Assembly (NCBI GenBank): GCA_946614435.1
Contig: CAMOGW010000014.1
Location: forward strand, 1-62,751
From: an uncultured Prevotella sp.
GTDB taxonomy: Bacteria; Bacteroidota; Bacteroidia; Bacteroidales; Bacteroidaceae
DNA: 62,751 bases
Direction of reading: 5' to 3'
Each line of letters opens with the position of its first letter. Position 1 is the stretch's first letter. The position numbers were made by a program, and so were the translations under genes. Below, in pieces: positions 24,851 to 33,791 of this stretch. The notes under the pieces were generated by a model. That model searched no databases. It was not told where the DNA came from and saw nothing but the letters and a program-made list of their open reading frames with translations.

Positions 24851-24858
24851 TAACTTTG
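24851..24858 (+). promoter_or_regulatory. -7 element of rfbA
   Basis: TAACTTTG, ending 23 bases before the start codon; a partial -33 TTTA lies 21 bases upstream. Confidence 0.65.
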
Positions 24859-24881
24859 CAGCCTAATAACGTTATTGAGTC

Positions 24882-25760
24882 ATGAAAGGAATAGTTTTAG
24901 CAGGTGGGAGCGGTACGCGCCTCTACCCTATTACAAAAGGCATCAGCAAGCAGCTAATACCAATATTTGACAAACCTATGATTTACTATCCCATATCGGT
25001 GCTCATGTTGGCTGGCATCCGAGAGATTCTTATTATCTCTACACCGCATGACTTGCCGGGATTCAAGCGCCTGCTTGGGGATGGAAGCGAAATAGGAGTG
25101 AAATTCGAATATGCGGAACAGCCGTCACCTGATGGACTTGCGCAAGCATTCATCATTGGAGAGAAATTCATAGGAAAAGACAGCGTTTGTCTGGTCTTGG
25201 GTGACAACATCTTCTATGGTTCGGGATTCAGCGCACTGCTCCGCCAAAGCGTACAGAATGCCGAGAAAGAAGGACAAGCTACCGTCTTCGGCTACTACGT
25301 GAACGATCCGGAGCGCTACGGAGTGGCTGAGTTTGACAAAGAAGGAAACTGCCTGAGCATTGAAGAGAAACCTGAACATCCAAAGTCGAACTATGCGGTT
25401 GTAGGTCTCTACTTCTATCCCAACAGCGTGGTCGAGATTGCAAAGAGCATCAAGCCCAGCGCACGTGGAGAGTTGGAAATCACTACTGTCAACCAGGAGT
25501 ATCTTCAGCAACACCTGCTGAAAGTGCAGACATTGCAGCGCGGCTTTGCCTGGCTGGACACTGGCACTCACGACTCACTGGCCGAAGCAAGTACGTTTAT
25601 TGAGGTCATAGAGAAAAGGCAAGGGCAGAAAGTTGCCTGTCTGGAAGAGATAGCCTTCAAGAAAGGATGGATAGGCCGCGAACAACTGAGAGACTTAGCC
25701 AAGCCCATGCTGAAGAACGGCTACGGTCAATATCTCTTGCAACTGGCAGAAAGCGAATAA
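24882..25760 (+). CDS. rfbA: Glucose-1-phosphate thymidylyltransferase
   Basis: 292 residues, the usual length. The nucleotide-binding signature [17 protein letters not shown] starts at residue 8, followed by [16 protein letters not shown], the VLGDNIFYG metal/sugar site near 108 and [12 protein letters not shown] near 222. It makes dTDP-glucose from dTTP and glucose-1-phosphate, the first step to dTDP-rhamnose and related sugars. No rfbB/C/D genes follow here; the next gene is a Wzc-like kinase, so the remaining rhamnose genes must be elsewhere. Confidence 0.96.
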   Translation: MKGIVLAGGSGTRLYPITKGISKQLIPIFDKPMIYYPISVLMLAGIREILIISTPHDLPGFKRLLGDGSEIGVKFEYAEQPSPDGLAQAFIIGEKFIGKDSVCLVLGDNIFYGSGFSALLRQSVQNAEKEGQATVFGYYVNDPERYGVAEFDKEGNCLSIEEKPEHPKSNYAVVGLYFYPNSVVEIAKSIKPSARGELEITTVNQEYLQQHLLKVQTLQRGFAWLDTGTHDSLAEASTFIEVIEKRQGQKVACLEEIAFKKGWIGREQLRDLAKPMLKNGYGQYLLQLAESE

Positions 25761-25857
25761 AGACAAATAATGTAGAGAACTAACGAAAAAAGAATATTTA
25801 ACTATAAAAAACATTGTATATATACATATATTAATGTAATAGAAGTTTTTTAGACTC

Positions 25858-28398
25858 ATGGAAGAAATTAAGAAAGTAGAACAAACAACAGAAGGATTTG
25901 ACAGCGTAGCAATGCAAGAAGAGGAATCTTCTTTCGACATAAGAACCATTTTCACTCTAATTGTTCTTAACTGGCAATGGTTCATTCTGTCAATGTTTAT
26001 TTTTGTATGTGGTGCGCTCCTATATCTCCGCTATGCGACACCTACCTATCAGGTATCGGTGAAAATGCTTATTAAAGATGAGCAAAACAACCGAAGAGGT
26101 GGCAACCAGTTGGCTAACATGCAGGACTTGGGTTTCATGACCAATTCTGCAGGTATTGACAATGAGATGGAGATTCTGAAATCAAAGCGACTGGCACTGG
26201 AAGCTGTGAAAGACTTGAAGATCTACACCGAATATTACTCAAAAGGACGCATCAAAGAGCAACTGTTGTATAAGACTCAGCCCGTCAATGCTGACTTGGA
26301 TCCAGTAAGCCTTGACTCATTATATTTCAAAAGAACAATTCTTCAGTTCAAGTTGGAGAAAGAAGGCAACAAATATATAGTAACCAGCGAAGACGAGCTG
26401 TATCCGTTTGAAGCATCGTTTACGAATCTCCCCGCCACAGTGAAAACGCCTCTTGGCAGCATTTTATTCACAACAGGCACTCGATATGCACAAGGAATGC
26501 GAGACGGAGAATCGATGACCGTTTTCATCTACCCGCCTATGTCTAAGGCTACTGAATATTTACGTGCTCTAAAAGTAGAGCCTACCTCAAAGTTGACAAC
26601 GATTGCCCAGCTTACAATAACAGACATCAATGCTGAAAGGGCTATTGACTACCTAAAGCAGTTGGCACTCTGCTACAACCGTCAGGCTAATGCTGACAAG
26701 AACGAAATTGCTTACAAGACAGAGGAGTTCATCAATAGCCGTCTTGAGAAAATCAACGCTGAGCTGGGAATCACTGAGGGCGAGTTGGAGAACTATAAAA
26801 AGCGTAACAATATCACTCAGCTGCGCATTGACGCTTCACAGTTGCTGACTCAGTCGAACAACTACACTTCTCAGCTGGCACAGGCCAACACCCAGATTCA
26901 GCTATTAGACTATCTGAGAGAATTTGTGGCAGAGCCTGAAAACAAATATCAGATTATTCCTTCGAATGTGGGATTGACTGATCCTGTTTCATCATCGCTC
27001 ATTGCTTCGTACAACAAGGAAGTGCAAGACCGCAACCGACTGCTCGAAGCTGCTTCTGAGACTTCGCCTCAAGTAATGACGCTGACCAACACGCTCGACC
27101 GGCTTCAGGTCAGTATCAATGAGGCTTTGGTTCAGGCTCGCAAAGCTGCCGACATTCAGCGACAAGGTATTCAGCAGCAGTACGACCTGTATCAAAACAA
27201 GGTGGCCAACACTCCTGAGCAGGAGCGCATTCTGACACAGATTGGCCGTCAGCAGGAAGTCAAGTCTGGCCTCTACCTGATGCTGTTGCAGAAGCGTGAG
27301 GAGAACTCCATCTCACTGGCAGCCACAGCCGACAAGGGACGCCTGATTGACGATCCTTCATTCGGTGGAAAGGTGAGTCCCAAGGGCTCCATCATCATGC
27401 TGGCTGCTATCATTCTGGGCTTTGCACTGCCACTGCTCATCACTTATTTGCTGCAGTTCCTTCGCTATAAGATTGAAGGACATGAGGACGTGATGCGCCT
27501 TACGAAGTTGCCTATCGTAGCTGATGTAGCTGTCGCCAACGAATCAGCCAAGAGCTCAGCAGGCATCGTGGTACACGAGAACAAGAACAACCAGACCGAT
27601 GAGATATTCCGTTCGATGCGTACCAATATTCAATTCATGCTTGCGGAAAATCAGAAAGTCATTCTATTCACCTCTTCACAATCAGGCGAAGGTAAGACGT
27701 TCAATGCTGCCAACCTGGCTGTCAGCTTTGCCTTGCTGGGCAAGAAGGTCATTCTGATGGGTCTTGATATCCGTAAGCCCGCACTCGGACGTCTCTTCAA
27801 TATTACTGACCGCCAGAAAGGTATCACGACATTGCTCGTAAAAGACCATGTCACCAAGGAGGAATTGTACTCTCAGATTTCGCCTTCAGGCGTTAATGCT
27901 AACCTCGACCTCTTGCTGGCTGGTCCTACTCCTCCTAACCCCACTGAGCTATTAGCGCGTCAGACAATGGTTGATATCGTAGATATACTCCGTAGTGAAT
28001 ACGACTACATTATCATGGATACAGCTCCTGTAGGTCTGGTGACTGATACATTGCAGATCAGCCGTTGCGCTGATGTGACTGCCTTCGTATGCCGCGCTGA
28101 CTATACACCGAAGTCCAGTTTCGGTCTAATCAACGGTCTTGATGCAGAAAAGAAGTTGCCTAACATGTGTATTGTGATTAATGGTATCGACATGTCGAAG
28201 AAGAAGTATGGCTATTACTACGGCTACGGCAAGTATGGCAAATACGGACGCTACGGATATGGTTACGGCTACGGACGCTACGGTCGCTATGGCTACGGAA
28301 GCTACGGTGGCTATGGTGGTTACGGAAGCTATGGAAGCTATGGCAATTATTCAGACAGCCACTATGGGAACAAGAATGATGATTCAATTAAGAAATAA
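25858..28398 (+). CDS. Wzc-type polysaccharide co-polymerase and tyrosine autokinase
   Basis: 846 residues. An N-terminal Wzz domain between two membrane helices (near 38-60 and 505-525), a GNVR-like region (TPEQERILTQIGRQQEVKSG), and a C-terminal BY-kinase: Walker A SSQSGEGKTFNAANLAVSF near 600, Walker A' KKVILMGLDIRKP and Walker B YDYIIMDTAPVG. It controls chain length and export of a capsule or exopolysaccharide through cycles of autophosphorylation. The tail, after MSKKK, is a Tyr-Gly repeat (YGYYYGYGKYGKYGRYGYG and on) with 21 Tyr in about 56 residues, far more than the roughly seven in E. coli Wzc. No polymerase or glycosyltransferase genes adjoin. Confidence 0.95.
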   Translation: MEEIKKVEQTTEGFDSVAMQEEESSFDIRTIFTLIVLNWQWFILSMFIFVCGALLYLRYATPTYQVSVKMLIKDEQNNRRGGNQLANMQDLGFMTNSAGIDNEMEILKSKRLALEAVKDLKIYTEYYSKGRIKEQLLYKTQPVNADLDPVSLDSLYFKRTILQFKLEKEGNKYIVTSEDELYPFEASFTNLPATVKTPLGSILFTTGTRYAQGMRDGESMTVFIYPPMSKATEYLRALKVEPTSKLTTIAQLTITDINAERAIDYLKQLALCYNRQANADKNEIAYKTEEFINSRLEKINAELGITEGELENYKKRNNITQLRIDASQLLTQSNNYTSQLAQANTQIQLLDYLREFVAEPENKYQIIPSNVGLTDPVSSSLIASYNKEVQDRNRLLEAASETSPQVMTLTNTLDRLQVSINEALVQARKAADIQRQGIQQQYDLYQNKVANTPEQERILTQIGRQQEVKSGLYLMLLQKREENSISLAATADKGRLIDDPSFGGKVSPKGSIIMLAAIILGFALPLLITYLLQFLRYKIEGHEDVMRLTKLPIVADVAVANESAKSSAGIVVHENKNNQTDEIFRSMRTNIQFMLAENQKVILFTSSQSGEGKTFNAANLAVSFALLGKKVILMGLDIRKPALGRLFNITDRQKGITTLLVKDHVTKEELYSQISPSGVNANLDLLLAGPTPPNPTELLARQTMVDIVDILRSEYDYIIMDTAPVGLVTDTLQISRCADVTAFVCRADYTPKSSFGLINGLDAEKKLPNMCIVINGIDMSKKKYGYYYGYGKYGKYGRYGYGYGYGRYGRYGYGSYGGYGGYGSYGSYGNYSDSHYGNKNDDSIKK

Positions 28399-28838
28399 TG
28401 ACTATCGCAGTAGATTTTGACGGAACTATCGTCGAAGACAAATACCCTGAAATAGGCAAAGAGATGCCTTTTGCAACAGACACACTGAAAATGCTTTCCA
28501 AAGCACATCACAGACTAATACTTTGGACGGTTCGTGAAGGAAGGTATCTTGATGATGCAGTGAACTGGTGTCGCGAACGCGGCGTTGAGTTCTATGCAGT
28601 TAATCGTGACTATCCAGAAGAGACGACTGAAAACAACGATCACTTCAGCAGGAAGATTAAAGCTGACGTATGGATAGACGACCGTAATCTTGGTGGACTG
28701 CCCGACTGGGGAACCATCTATCGCATGATTACGCGTCACAAGTCTTGGCACGACTTGATTATTGAGGAAGTGCAGAGTGCCACACTCACTCCATACGAAG
28801 AGATTCACCCGAAGAAAAAGCCCTGGTGGAAGTTCTAA
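28398..28838 (+). CDS. HAD-like hydrolase (BT0820-type)
   Basis: 146 residues. Motif I is DFDGTIVEDKYPEIG at the N-terminus with the nucleophile Asp7 and Asp9; motif II LWTVREG; motif IV IDDRNLGG near 95. The family is a short cytoplasmic phosphatase group without a cap domain, widespread in Bacteroidetes; substrate unknown. Its ATG overlaps the stop codon of the wzc-like gene (TAATG), which suggests coupled translation and a link to polysaccharide synthesis. The gene is followed directly by a terminator. Confidence 0.85.
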   Translation: MTIAVDFDGTIVEDKYPEIGKEMPFATDTLKMLSKAHHRLILWTVREGRYLDDAVNWCRERGVEFYAVNRDYPEETTENNDHFSRKIKADVWIDDRNLGGLPDWGTIYRMITRHKSWHDLIIEEVQSATLTPYEEIHPKKKPWWKF

Positions 28839-28868
28839 TTGAATCAAAGATTCCAGATAGAAGAATAT

Positions 28869-28909
28869 GAAAAGGTCCGCAGCAAAAGCAAGTAAGCTGC
28901 GGACCTTTT
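28869..28909 (+). terminator. Terminator of the wzc-HAD unit
   Basis: AAAAGGTCCGCAG, loop, CTGCGGACCTTTTT. The 3' arm is repeated at about 28931-28946 (AAGCTGCGGACCTTTTT), giving two alternative pairings. Confidence 0.92.
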
Positions 28910-28954
28910 TATTATTTTGGCTCAGTCAGTAAGCTGCGGACCTTTTTATTAGCC

Positions 28955-29097
28955 CAGTCCGAAAAGGCAGTTGTTTTTTTGCTTTAGCAACGGACTACAT
29001 ACAGGACTTGAGAACTCTTTCACAAACGATGTATAAAAATCGGTTCAGTCCTGTAGTTCCGCTGCATGAAAAGCAACCGAACTTTCGGACTGAACCG
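28955..29097. repeat. Imperfect palindrome sharing its core with the 43-bp array
   Basis: Left arm CAGTCCGAAAAGGCAGTTG...GCAACGGACTAC...CAGGACTTGAG; right arm, read as its complement, CGGTTCAGTCCGAAAG...GCAGCGGAACTACAGGACTG. It fills the gap between the convergent HAD and thrS genes. Compare 19866-20275, where one arm is amplified eight times. Confidence 0.88.
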
Positions 29098-29118
29098 TAA
29101 TTCATAGTTTGGAAAGTT

Positions 29119-31062
29119 TTAGAAGTTCTTCGTCTGCTCCTTCACTTCAGCGTTCACCTTGTCAATGAACTCCTGAATGGTCATTGTGGCCTGTTCGCCA
29201 CCACCTTGCTGACGCATAGAGACAAGACCTTCGGCCTCTTCCTTTTCACCAACAATCACCATGTAGGGGATGCGCTTCAGCTCGTTGTCACGAATCTTGC
29301 GACCCAGTTTCTCATTGCGCAGGTCGATAGAACCGCGAACACCCTGCAGGTCGAACTCCTTCAGCACCTTCTTGGCATAGTCGTTATACTTTTCCGACAA
29401 TGGCAGAATGGCAACCTGATCGGGCGTGAGCCACAAGGGGAAGTGACCACTGGTGTGCTCAATAAGCACAGCGGTGAAACGCTCCATGGAACCGAAGGGA
29501 GCACGGTGAATCATGACAGGTGTCTTCTTCGTATTGTCCTCGTCGGTATATTCCAGCTGGAAGCGCTTCGGCAGGTTGTAGTCCACCTGAATGGTGCCCA
29601 GCTGCCAGCGACGGCCAATGGCATCCTTAATCATGAAGTCGAGCTTCGGACCATAGAATGCGGCTTCGCCATATTCCACCTTAACAGGCAGGCCCTTCTC
29701 CTGACAAGCCTCAACGATAGCCTTTTCAGCCAGCGCCCAGTCTTCATCGGTACCCACATACTTGTCGTGGTCATTAGGATCGCGCAGCGAAATCTGAGCC
29801 TCGAAGTCGAAGCCAAAGGCTGACAGCACGATATTGATGATGTCCATCACGTTGAGGAACTCCTGCTTCACCTGATCAGGACGACAGAACAGGTGGGCAT
29901 CGTCTTGTGTAAAGGAACGCACGCGGGTAAGACCGTGCAGCTCGCCCGACTGCTCATAGCGATAGACCGTTCCGAACTCAGCAATGCGAAGGGGCAGGTC
30001 ACGATATGAACGGGGCTTCCATGCAAATATCTCGCAGTGATGCGGACAGTTCATCGGCTTCAGCATGTACTCCTCGTCTTCTTCCGGCGTATGGATGGGC
30101 TGGAACGAATCCTTGCCATAGTGGGCATAGTGGCCAGAGGTGACATACAGGTTCTTCGAACCAATGTGTGGAGTGATGACCTCCTGATAGCCGAAACGCT
30201 TCTGCACCTTACGCAGGTGATCCTGCAAGCGCAGACGCAGCTCCGTACCCTTTGGCAGCCAGATGGGCAGACCCTTACCCACCTTGTCGGAGAACATGAA
30301 CAGTTCCATCTCCTTTCCTATCTTACGGTGGTCACGCTTCTTAGCCTCCTCAAGCATCACGAGATACTCGTCGAGCATCTTCTTCTTAGGGAAGGTAATG
30401 CCATAGAGGCGCTGCATCTGCTCGCGAGTAGCATCGCCACGCCAGAAAGCACCAGCCACGCTGGTCAGCTTTACAGCCTTAATCTCACCTGTGTCCATGA
30501 GGTGCGGACCACGGCAGAGATCAGTAAAGTTACCCTGGGTATAGGTGGTGATAGAGCCATCCTCCAAGTCCTGTTCAATGTGCTCGCACTTATAAGTCTG
30601 GCCATTAGCAGCAAATTCTTTCAATGCATCGGCCTTAGCCACCTCCTTGCGAACGACAGGCTCTTTCTTCGAGGCCAGTTCCTTCATCTTTTGTTCTATC
30701 TTGGGGAAGTCGCTCTCCTTGATACTCTCACCACCAGGCAGCAGCACATCATAGAAGAATCCGCTCTCCACAGCAGGGCCAAAGCCGAACTGAATGCCAG
30801 GATAGAGTTCCTGCAGCGCCTCGGCCAGCAAGTGAGCACTGGTGTGCCAGAAAGTGTGCTTACCCTGCTCGTCATCCCACTTGTAAAGTTCGATTTTTGC
30901 ATCCTCCGTGATAGGACGGTTCAACTCCACGGTCTCGCCATTCACTCCGCAGGCCAATACGCTGCGTGCCAAAGCAGGCGAAATGCTTTCGGCAATCTCG
31001 AGTCCAGTTACGCCCTGTTCATACGAGCGAACAGATCCGTCTGGAAAAGTAATGTTGATCAT
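29119..31062 (-). CDS. thrS: Threonyl-tRNA synthetase
   Basis: 647 residues, the usual full length. An N-terminal TGS domain ([20 protein letters not shown]), the editing domain with [12 protein letters not shown] near 73 and DLCRGPHL near 180, the class II catalytic core ([51 protein letters not shown]), and a C-terminal anticodon domain ([19 protein letters not shown]). It charges tRNA-Thr and clears mis-charged Ser. The -7 element TACCTTTG (minus strand, 31094-31101) stands about 30 bases upstream. It is transcribed away from the ECF sigma gene. Confidence 0.98.
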   Translation of the reverse strand: MINITFPDGSVRSYEQGVTGLEIAESISPALARSVLACGVNGETVELNRPITEDAKIELYKWDDEQGKHTFWHTSAHLLAEALQELYPGIQFGFGPAVESGFFYDVLLPGGESIKESDFPKIEQKMKELASKKEPVVRKEVAKADALKEFAANGQTYKCEHIEQDLEDGSITTYTQGNFTDLCRGPHLMDTGEIKAVKLTSVAGAFWRGDATREQMQRLYGITFPKKKMLDEYLVMLEEAKKRDHRKIGKEMELFMFSDKVGKGLPIWLPKGTELRLRLQDHLRKVQKRFGYQEVITPHIGSKNLYVTSGHYAHYGKDSFQPIHTPEEDEEYMLKPMNCPHHCEIFAWKPRSYRDLPLRIAEFGTVYRYEQSGELHGLTRVRSFTQDDAHLFCRPDQVKQEFLNVMDIINIVLSAFGFDFEAQISLRDPNDHDKYVGTDEDWALAEKAIVEACQEKGLPVKVEYGEAAFYGPKLDFMIKDAIGRRWQLGTIQVDYNLPKRFQLEYTDEDNTKKTPVMIHRAPFGSMERFTAVLIEHTSGHFPLWLTPDQVAILPLSEKYNDYAKKVLKEFDLQGVRGSIDLRNEKLGRKIRDNELKRIPYMVIVGEKEEAEGLVSMRQQGGGEQATMTIQEFIDKVNAEVKEQTKNF

Positions 31063-31172
31063 ATTTACAATATATGTTTAAAATTAAGCGATGCAAAGGT
31101 AGCCATTTTATTCAAGATTAAGTCACGAGAATGCCACTTTTTTCAACAAAATACTATTTTTCAGGCGAAAAT

Positions 31173-31204
31173 TTTGGCGTTTCACTATTTTTTACCTACA
31201 TTTG
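31173..31204 (+). promoter_or_regulatory. Promoter of the ECF sigma factor gene
   Basis: TTTG (31173-31176), 20-base spacer, TACATTTG (31197-31204). It reads to the plus strand; the start codon is about 90 bases downstream. Confidence 0.8.
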
Positions 31205-31294
31205 CAGCCGATAATACATTTTATTAACTCAGAACTTTAAACTTTATTGCCTATCGAAAGAAATTTACTTCATAACAAAACAACATTTTAAGAT

Positions 31295-31894
31295 ATGAAG
31301 AATTTTGAAGGAATGACCGACGAGCAGTTGGCATTACTTTACGTAGGAGGAGACAATAAAGCGTTCGACGAGTTACTTTCCCGCACGCAAAGCAAGTTGT
31401 TTACCTATATCATGTTCGTAGTTCGCGACCATGATATTGCCAACGACATTTTCCAGGAAACCTTCGTCAAGGCTATCACCAAGCTACAGATGGGACAATA
31501 TACCGACAGCGGCAAGTTCCAGTTCTGGATTACGCGCATAGCCCACAATGTGATTATGGACTGGTATCGCGCCCAGAAGAACGAGCACATCGTAGAGCCT
31601 ACGATTGACAACGACCTGAGCAACTTGCGTGGTGCATCGATACTCGATTCCTATCGTGAGACAGAAATCATCAACGAGCAGATTCTTATCGACGTCAAGA
31701 AGATGATGAATGCACTGCCCACCCCACAGCGTGAGGTAGTGTATATGCGTTTCTTCCAGCAACTTTCATTCAAGGAGATAGCCGAGCTCACAGGTGTGAG
31801 CATCAACACCTCACTGGGCCGCATGCGCTATGCGCTCATCAACCTGCGCCGCATGGCTAAGGACCACAAGATTGAGCTGGCGCTACAGATGTAG
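31295..31894 (+). CDS. RNA polymerase sigma-70 factor, ECF subfamily
   Basis: 199 residues with sigma region 2 (FDELLSRTQSKLFTYIMFVV, DIANDIFQETFVKAI, FQFWITRIAHNVIMDWYRAQK) and region 4 (LPTPQREVVYMRFFQQLSFKEIAELTG, then a helix-turn-helix with GRMRYALINLRRM). It directs RNA polymerase to a set of target promoters. No anti-sigma factor or TonB regulator follows, so it is an orphan ECF factor; its own promoter matches the housekeeping consensus. The next gene, rpe, converges with it. Confidence 0.92.
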   Translation: MKNFEGMTDEQLALLYVGGDNKAFDELLSRTQSKLFTYIMFVVRDHDIANDIFQETFVKAITKLQMGQYTDSGKFQFWITRIAHNVIMDWYRAQKNEHIVEPTIDNDLSNLRGASILDSYRETEIINEQILIDVKKMMNALPTPQREVVYMRFFQQLSFKEIAELTGVSINTSLGRMRYALINLRRMAKDHKIELALQM

Positions 31895-31906
31895 TGAACA
31901 ACGAGC

Positions 31907-32554
31907 TTACAACATGCGAAGATCGTGGATGGTCTGCTCGGGGGTAGCGCTCTTGAACACATAGCTGCCCGACACGAGCACATCTACTCCGGCCTGCACC
32001 AGACGCGGTGCCGTTTCGCCCTGCACACCACCATCGACCTCTATCAGGGCCTGGCTGCCACTCTCATTGATGAGCTGACGCAGCTGACGGGCCTTTTTCA
32101 GTGTGTTCTCTATGAACTTCTGACCGCCAAATCCCGGGTTGACACTCATGAGGAGCACCATATCCACGTCGTGAATGATGTCTTCAAGCATGCAGACTGG
32201 GGTTGACGGATTGAGGGTCACACCAGCCTTCATGCCAGCATCGTGAATTTCCTGCACCGTGCGATGCAGGTGGTCGCACGCCTCAAAGTGCACATTCATC
32301 ATCATCGCTCCCAGTCGTGCAGTCTGTTTGATGTAGCGTTCCGGCTTCACGATCATGTAGTGAACGTCGAGTGGCTTTTTACATTTCTCAGCCACCGCCT
32401 CGAGCACTGGGAATCCGAAAGACAAATTGGGCACAAACACCCCGTCCATCACATCAAGATGGAGCCAGTCGGCCTCACTGCGATTAATCATGTCGATTTC
32501 GGCATCAAGATGCAGGAAGTCTGCTGCAAGTAAGGAAGGAGAGACCTTAGTCAT
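31907..32554 (-). CDS. rpe: Ribulose-phosphate 3-epimerase
   Basis: 215 residues, a TIM barrel: VSPSLLAADFLHLDAEI at the N-terminus, HLDVMDGVFVPNLSFG with the metal-binding His/Asp, VDMVLLMSVNPGFGGQKF near 130 and VDGGVQGETAPRL. It interconverts ribulose-5-phosphate and xylulose-5-phosphate in the pentose phosphate pathway. In many Bacteroidales I recall the order tsaC-clc-fmt-rpe; here fmt is 3 kb away with an XRE-cupin gene and an acyl-CoA synthetase in between. A 39-codon ORF lies 33 bases upstream on the same strand. Confidence 0.97.
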   Translation of the reverse strand: MTKVSPSLLAADFLHLDAEIDMINRSEADWLHLDVMDGVFVPNLSFGFPVLEAVAEKCKKPLDVHYMIVKPERYIKQTARLGAMMMNVHFEACDHLHRTVQEIHDAGMKAGVTLNPSTPVCMLEDIIHDVDMVLLMSVNPGFGGQKFIENTLKKARQLRQLINESGSQALIEVDGGVQGETAPRLVQAGVDVLVSGSYVFKSATPEQTIHDLRML

Positions 32555-32587
32555 AGCTGTTTTTTTCAGAATAGAAATGATGCTAAA

Positions 32588-32707
32588 CTAATTCAGACAA
32601 TACGCCTGGTTGTTGGTTACGCGATAAGTGTAAGCGAGCTCCTTGATGAATCGGATAACGCGCTCACTTGGAGTAGTTTCTTCGGGAGTAAAAATCTGCA
32701 TAGGCAT
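32588..32707 (-). CDS. Small conserved-looking protein (39 aa) upstream of rpe
   Basis: MPMQIFTPEETTPSERVIRF followed by a helix (IKELAYTYRV) and an Asn-rich end. The composition, with a clean Pro/Thr/Glu start and amphipathic helix, looks coding and recalls short conserved ORFs of Prevotella. The gap to rpe is 33 bases, so it may be co-transcribed. Function unknown. The remainder of the gap up to the XRE gene holds only the 21-bp repeats at 32843-32926 and a promoter. Confidence 0.55.
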   Translation of the reverse strand: MPMQIFTPEETTPSERVIRFIKELAYTYRVTNNQAYCLN

Positions 32708-32842
32708 TTCTTTTAATATTAATTTTCACTTTTCAGAATCCCCCATCATGAGGATTACAATTAAGAAACGCAGCAACATTCAAATTATTATGCTACAAAA
32801 CACAAATATTTCACATCATTTCCCTCCACACATCGTACAAAT

Positions 32843-32926
32843 CGTTAAACGCATCTAACGGCCCGTTAAACGCATCTAACGGCTCGTTAAACGCATCTAA
32901 CGGCTCGTTAAACGCATCGGACATTC
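32843..32926. repeat. Four 21-bp repeats with internal palindrome
   Basis: CGTTAAACGCATCTAACGGC plus one base, three nearly identical copies and a fourth that diverges at its end (32906-32926). Each unit contains the inverted pair CGTTA...TAACG. The number 21 keeps a reading frame open on the minus strand (DAFNEPL steps), but nothing else supports a gene there. Confidence 0.88.
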
Positions 32927-33021
32927 CGCTAAATACATCGGATGACTCTTTACATATATCAAGCAACCCACTGTTTTGTGTTAATCTTCTGAAAAACGGG
33001 TCGTTTTTCTGCAAGATTTCG

Positions 33022-33029
33022 TAATTTTG
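33022..33029 (+). promoter_or_regulatory. -7 element of the XRE-cupin gene
   Basis: TAATTTTG, 49 bases before the start codon; no clear -33 match. Confidence 0.6.
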
Positions 33030-33078
33030 CGGCCAAAATCAAACAGATTCTATTTTTTGTATTCAATATTATAACACA

Positions 33079-33660
33079 ATGTCCAATCACTCTATCGTCG
33101 GATTCAAAATCAAAGGGATTAGAGAATCCAAGAATCTCTCCATCGAGGAGATTTCCGAACGTAGTGGTCTGTCTATAGACCAAATTGCTTCTATTGAGAA
33201 CGATCAATTCCTGCCCTCACTGGGGCCACTCATCAAGATAGCCAGAGCACTGGGCGTGAGATTGGGCACTTTCCTTGACGATAGCGACGAGCTGGGACCT
33301 GTCATTTGCCGCAAGGAAGACAGGGAGCGCAACAACAGCATCAGTTTCTCGAACAATGCTACCGAAGCCCGAAAGAACATGGTCTATCACTCGCTGGCCC
33401 GACAGAAGGCTGGCCGCAGCATGGAGCCTTTCATCATTGACATTCAGCCCTCGGAGGAGCGCACCTTCAAGCTCTCAGCTCATGAAGGCGAGGAGTTCAT
33501 CTACGTGATGAGTGGCGAAGTGGAGATAGAGTATGGCAAGGAGCGCTATGTGCTGAACGCAGGCGACAGCATCTTCTACGACTCCATCGTGGAGCACCAC
33601 GTACACGGAGCCGACGGCAAGTCAGCCCAAATCTTAGCCGTGGTCTATATCCCTTTTTAA
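33079..33660 (+). CDS. XRE-type transcriptional regulator with cupin domain
   Basis: 193 residues. An N-terminal helix-turn-helix (KGIRESKNLSIEEISERSGL, SIDQIASIENDQFLPSLG) and a C-terminal cupin (EGEEFIYVMSGEVEIEYG, AGDSIFYDSIVEHHVHG). The cupin is the ligand-sensing part in this family. Next on the same strand is an acyl-CoA synthetase, so it may regulate that gene in response to a fatty acid or a related metabolite; this pairing is seen in other Bacteroidota to my recollection. A palindromic repeat separates the two genes. Confidence 0.9.
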   Translation: MSNHSIVGFKIKGIRESKNLSIEEISERSGLSIDQIASIENDQFLPSLGPLIKIARALGVRLGTFLDDSDELGPVICRKEDRERNNSISFSNNATEARKNMVYHSLARQKAGRSMEPFIIDIQPSEERTFKLSAHEGEEFIYVMSGEVEIEYGKERYVLNAGDSIFYDSIVEHHVHGADGKSAQILAVVYIPF

Positions 33661-33686
33661 TGCATACAGTAAATTGGTACAATTTT

Positions 33687-33766
33687 CGAGGTGCGAGGTA
33701 CGAGATTAGTTCGAGCCTTAAGTATTGGCACAAGTTCTATTCTCGAACCTCGAATCTCGTACCTCG
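33687..33766. repeat. Palindrome of 7-base repeats between XRE-cupin and acyl-CoA synthetase genes
   Basis: The left arm consists of heptamers cgaggtg, cgaggta, cgagatt; CGAGGTACGAGATT (33694-33707) is the exact complement of AATCTCGTACCTCG (33753-33766), and TTCGAG pairs with CTCGAA nearer the loop. In the mRNA it would form a strong stem between the two genes; no T-run follows, so it is not a typical terminator. Confidence 0.88.
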
Positions 33767-33791
33767 ATATTTTTAAATATTTCTTAAGCTT

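Noticed and set aside
30037..31227. 396-codon frame on the plus strand opposite thrS
   Set aside because: Shadow of thrS; no motif, and it continues through the thrS promoter.
29098..31294. T-box or other riboswitch in front of thrS
   Set aside because: The predicted leader is only about 25 bases, too short for such a structure, and T-boxes are not typical of this phylum.
32811..33014. 67-codon frame on the minus strand with DAFNEPL steps
   Set aside because: The repeats follow from 21-bp palindromic DNA repeats; there is no other sign of coding.
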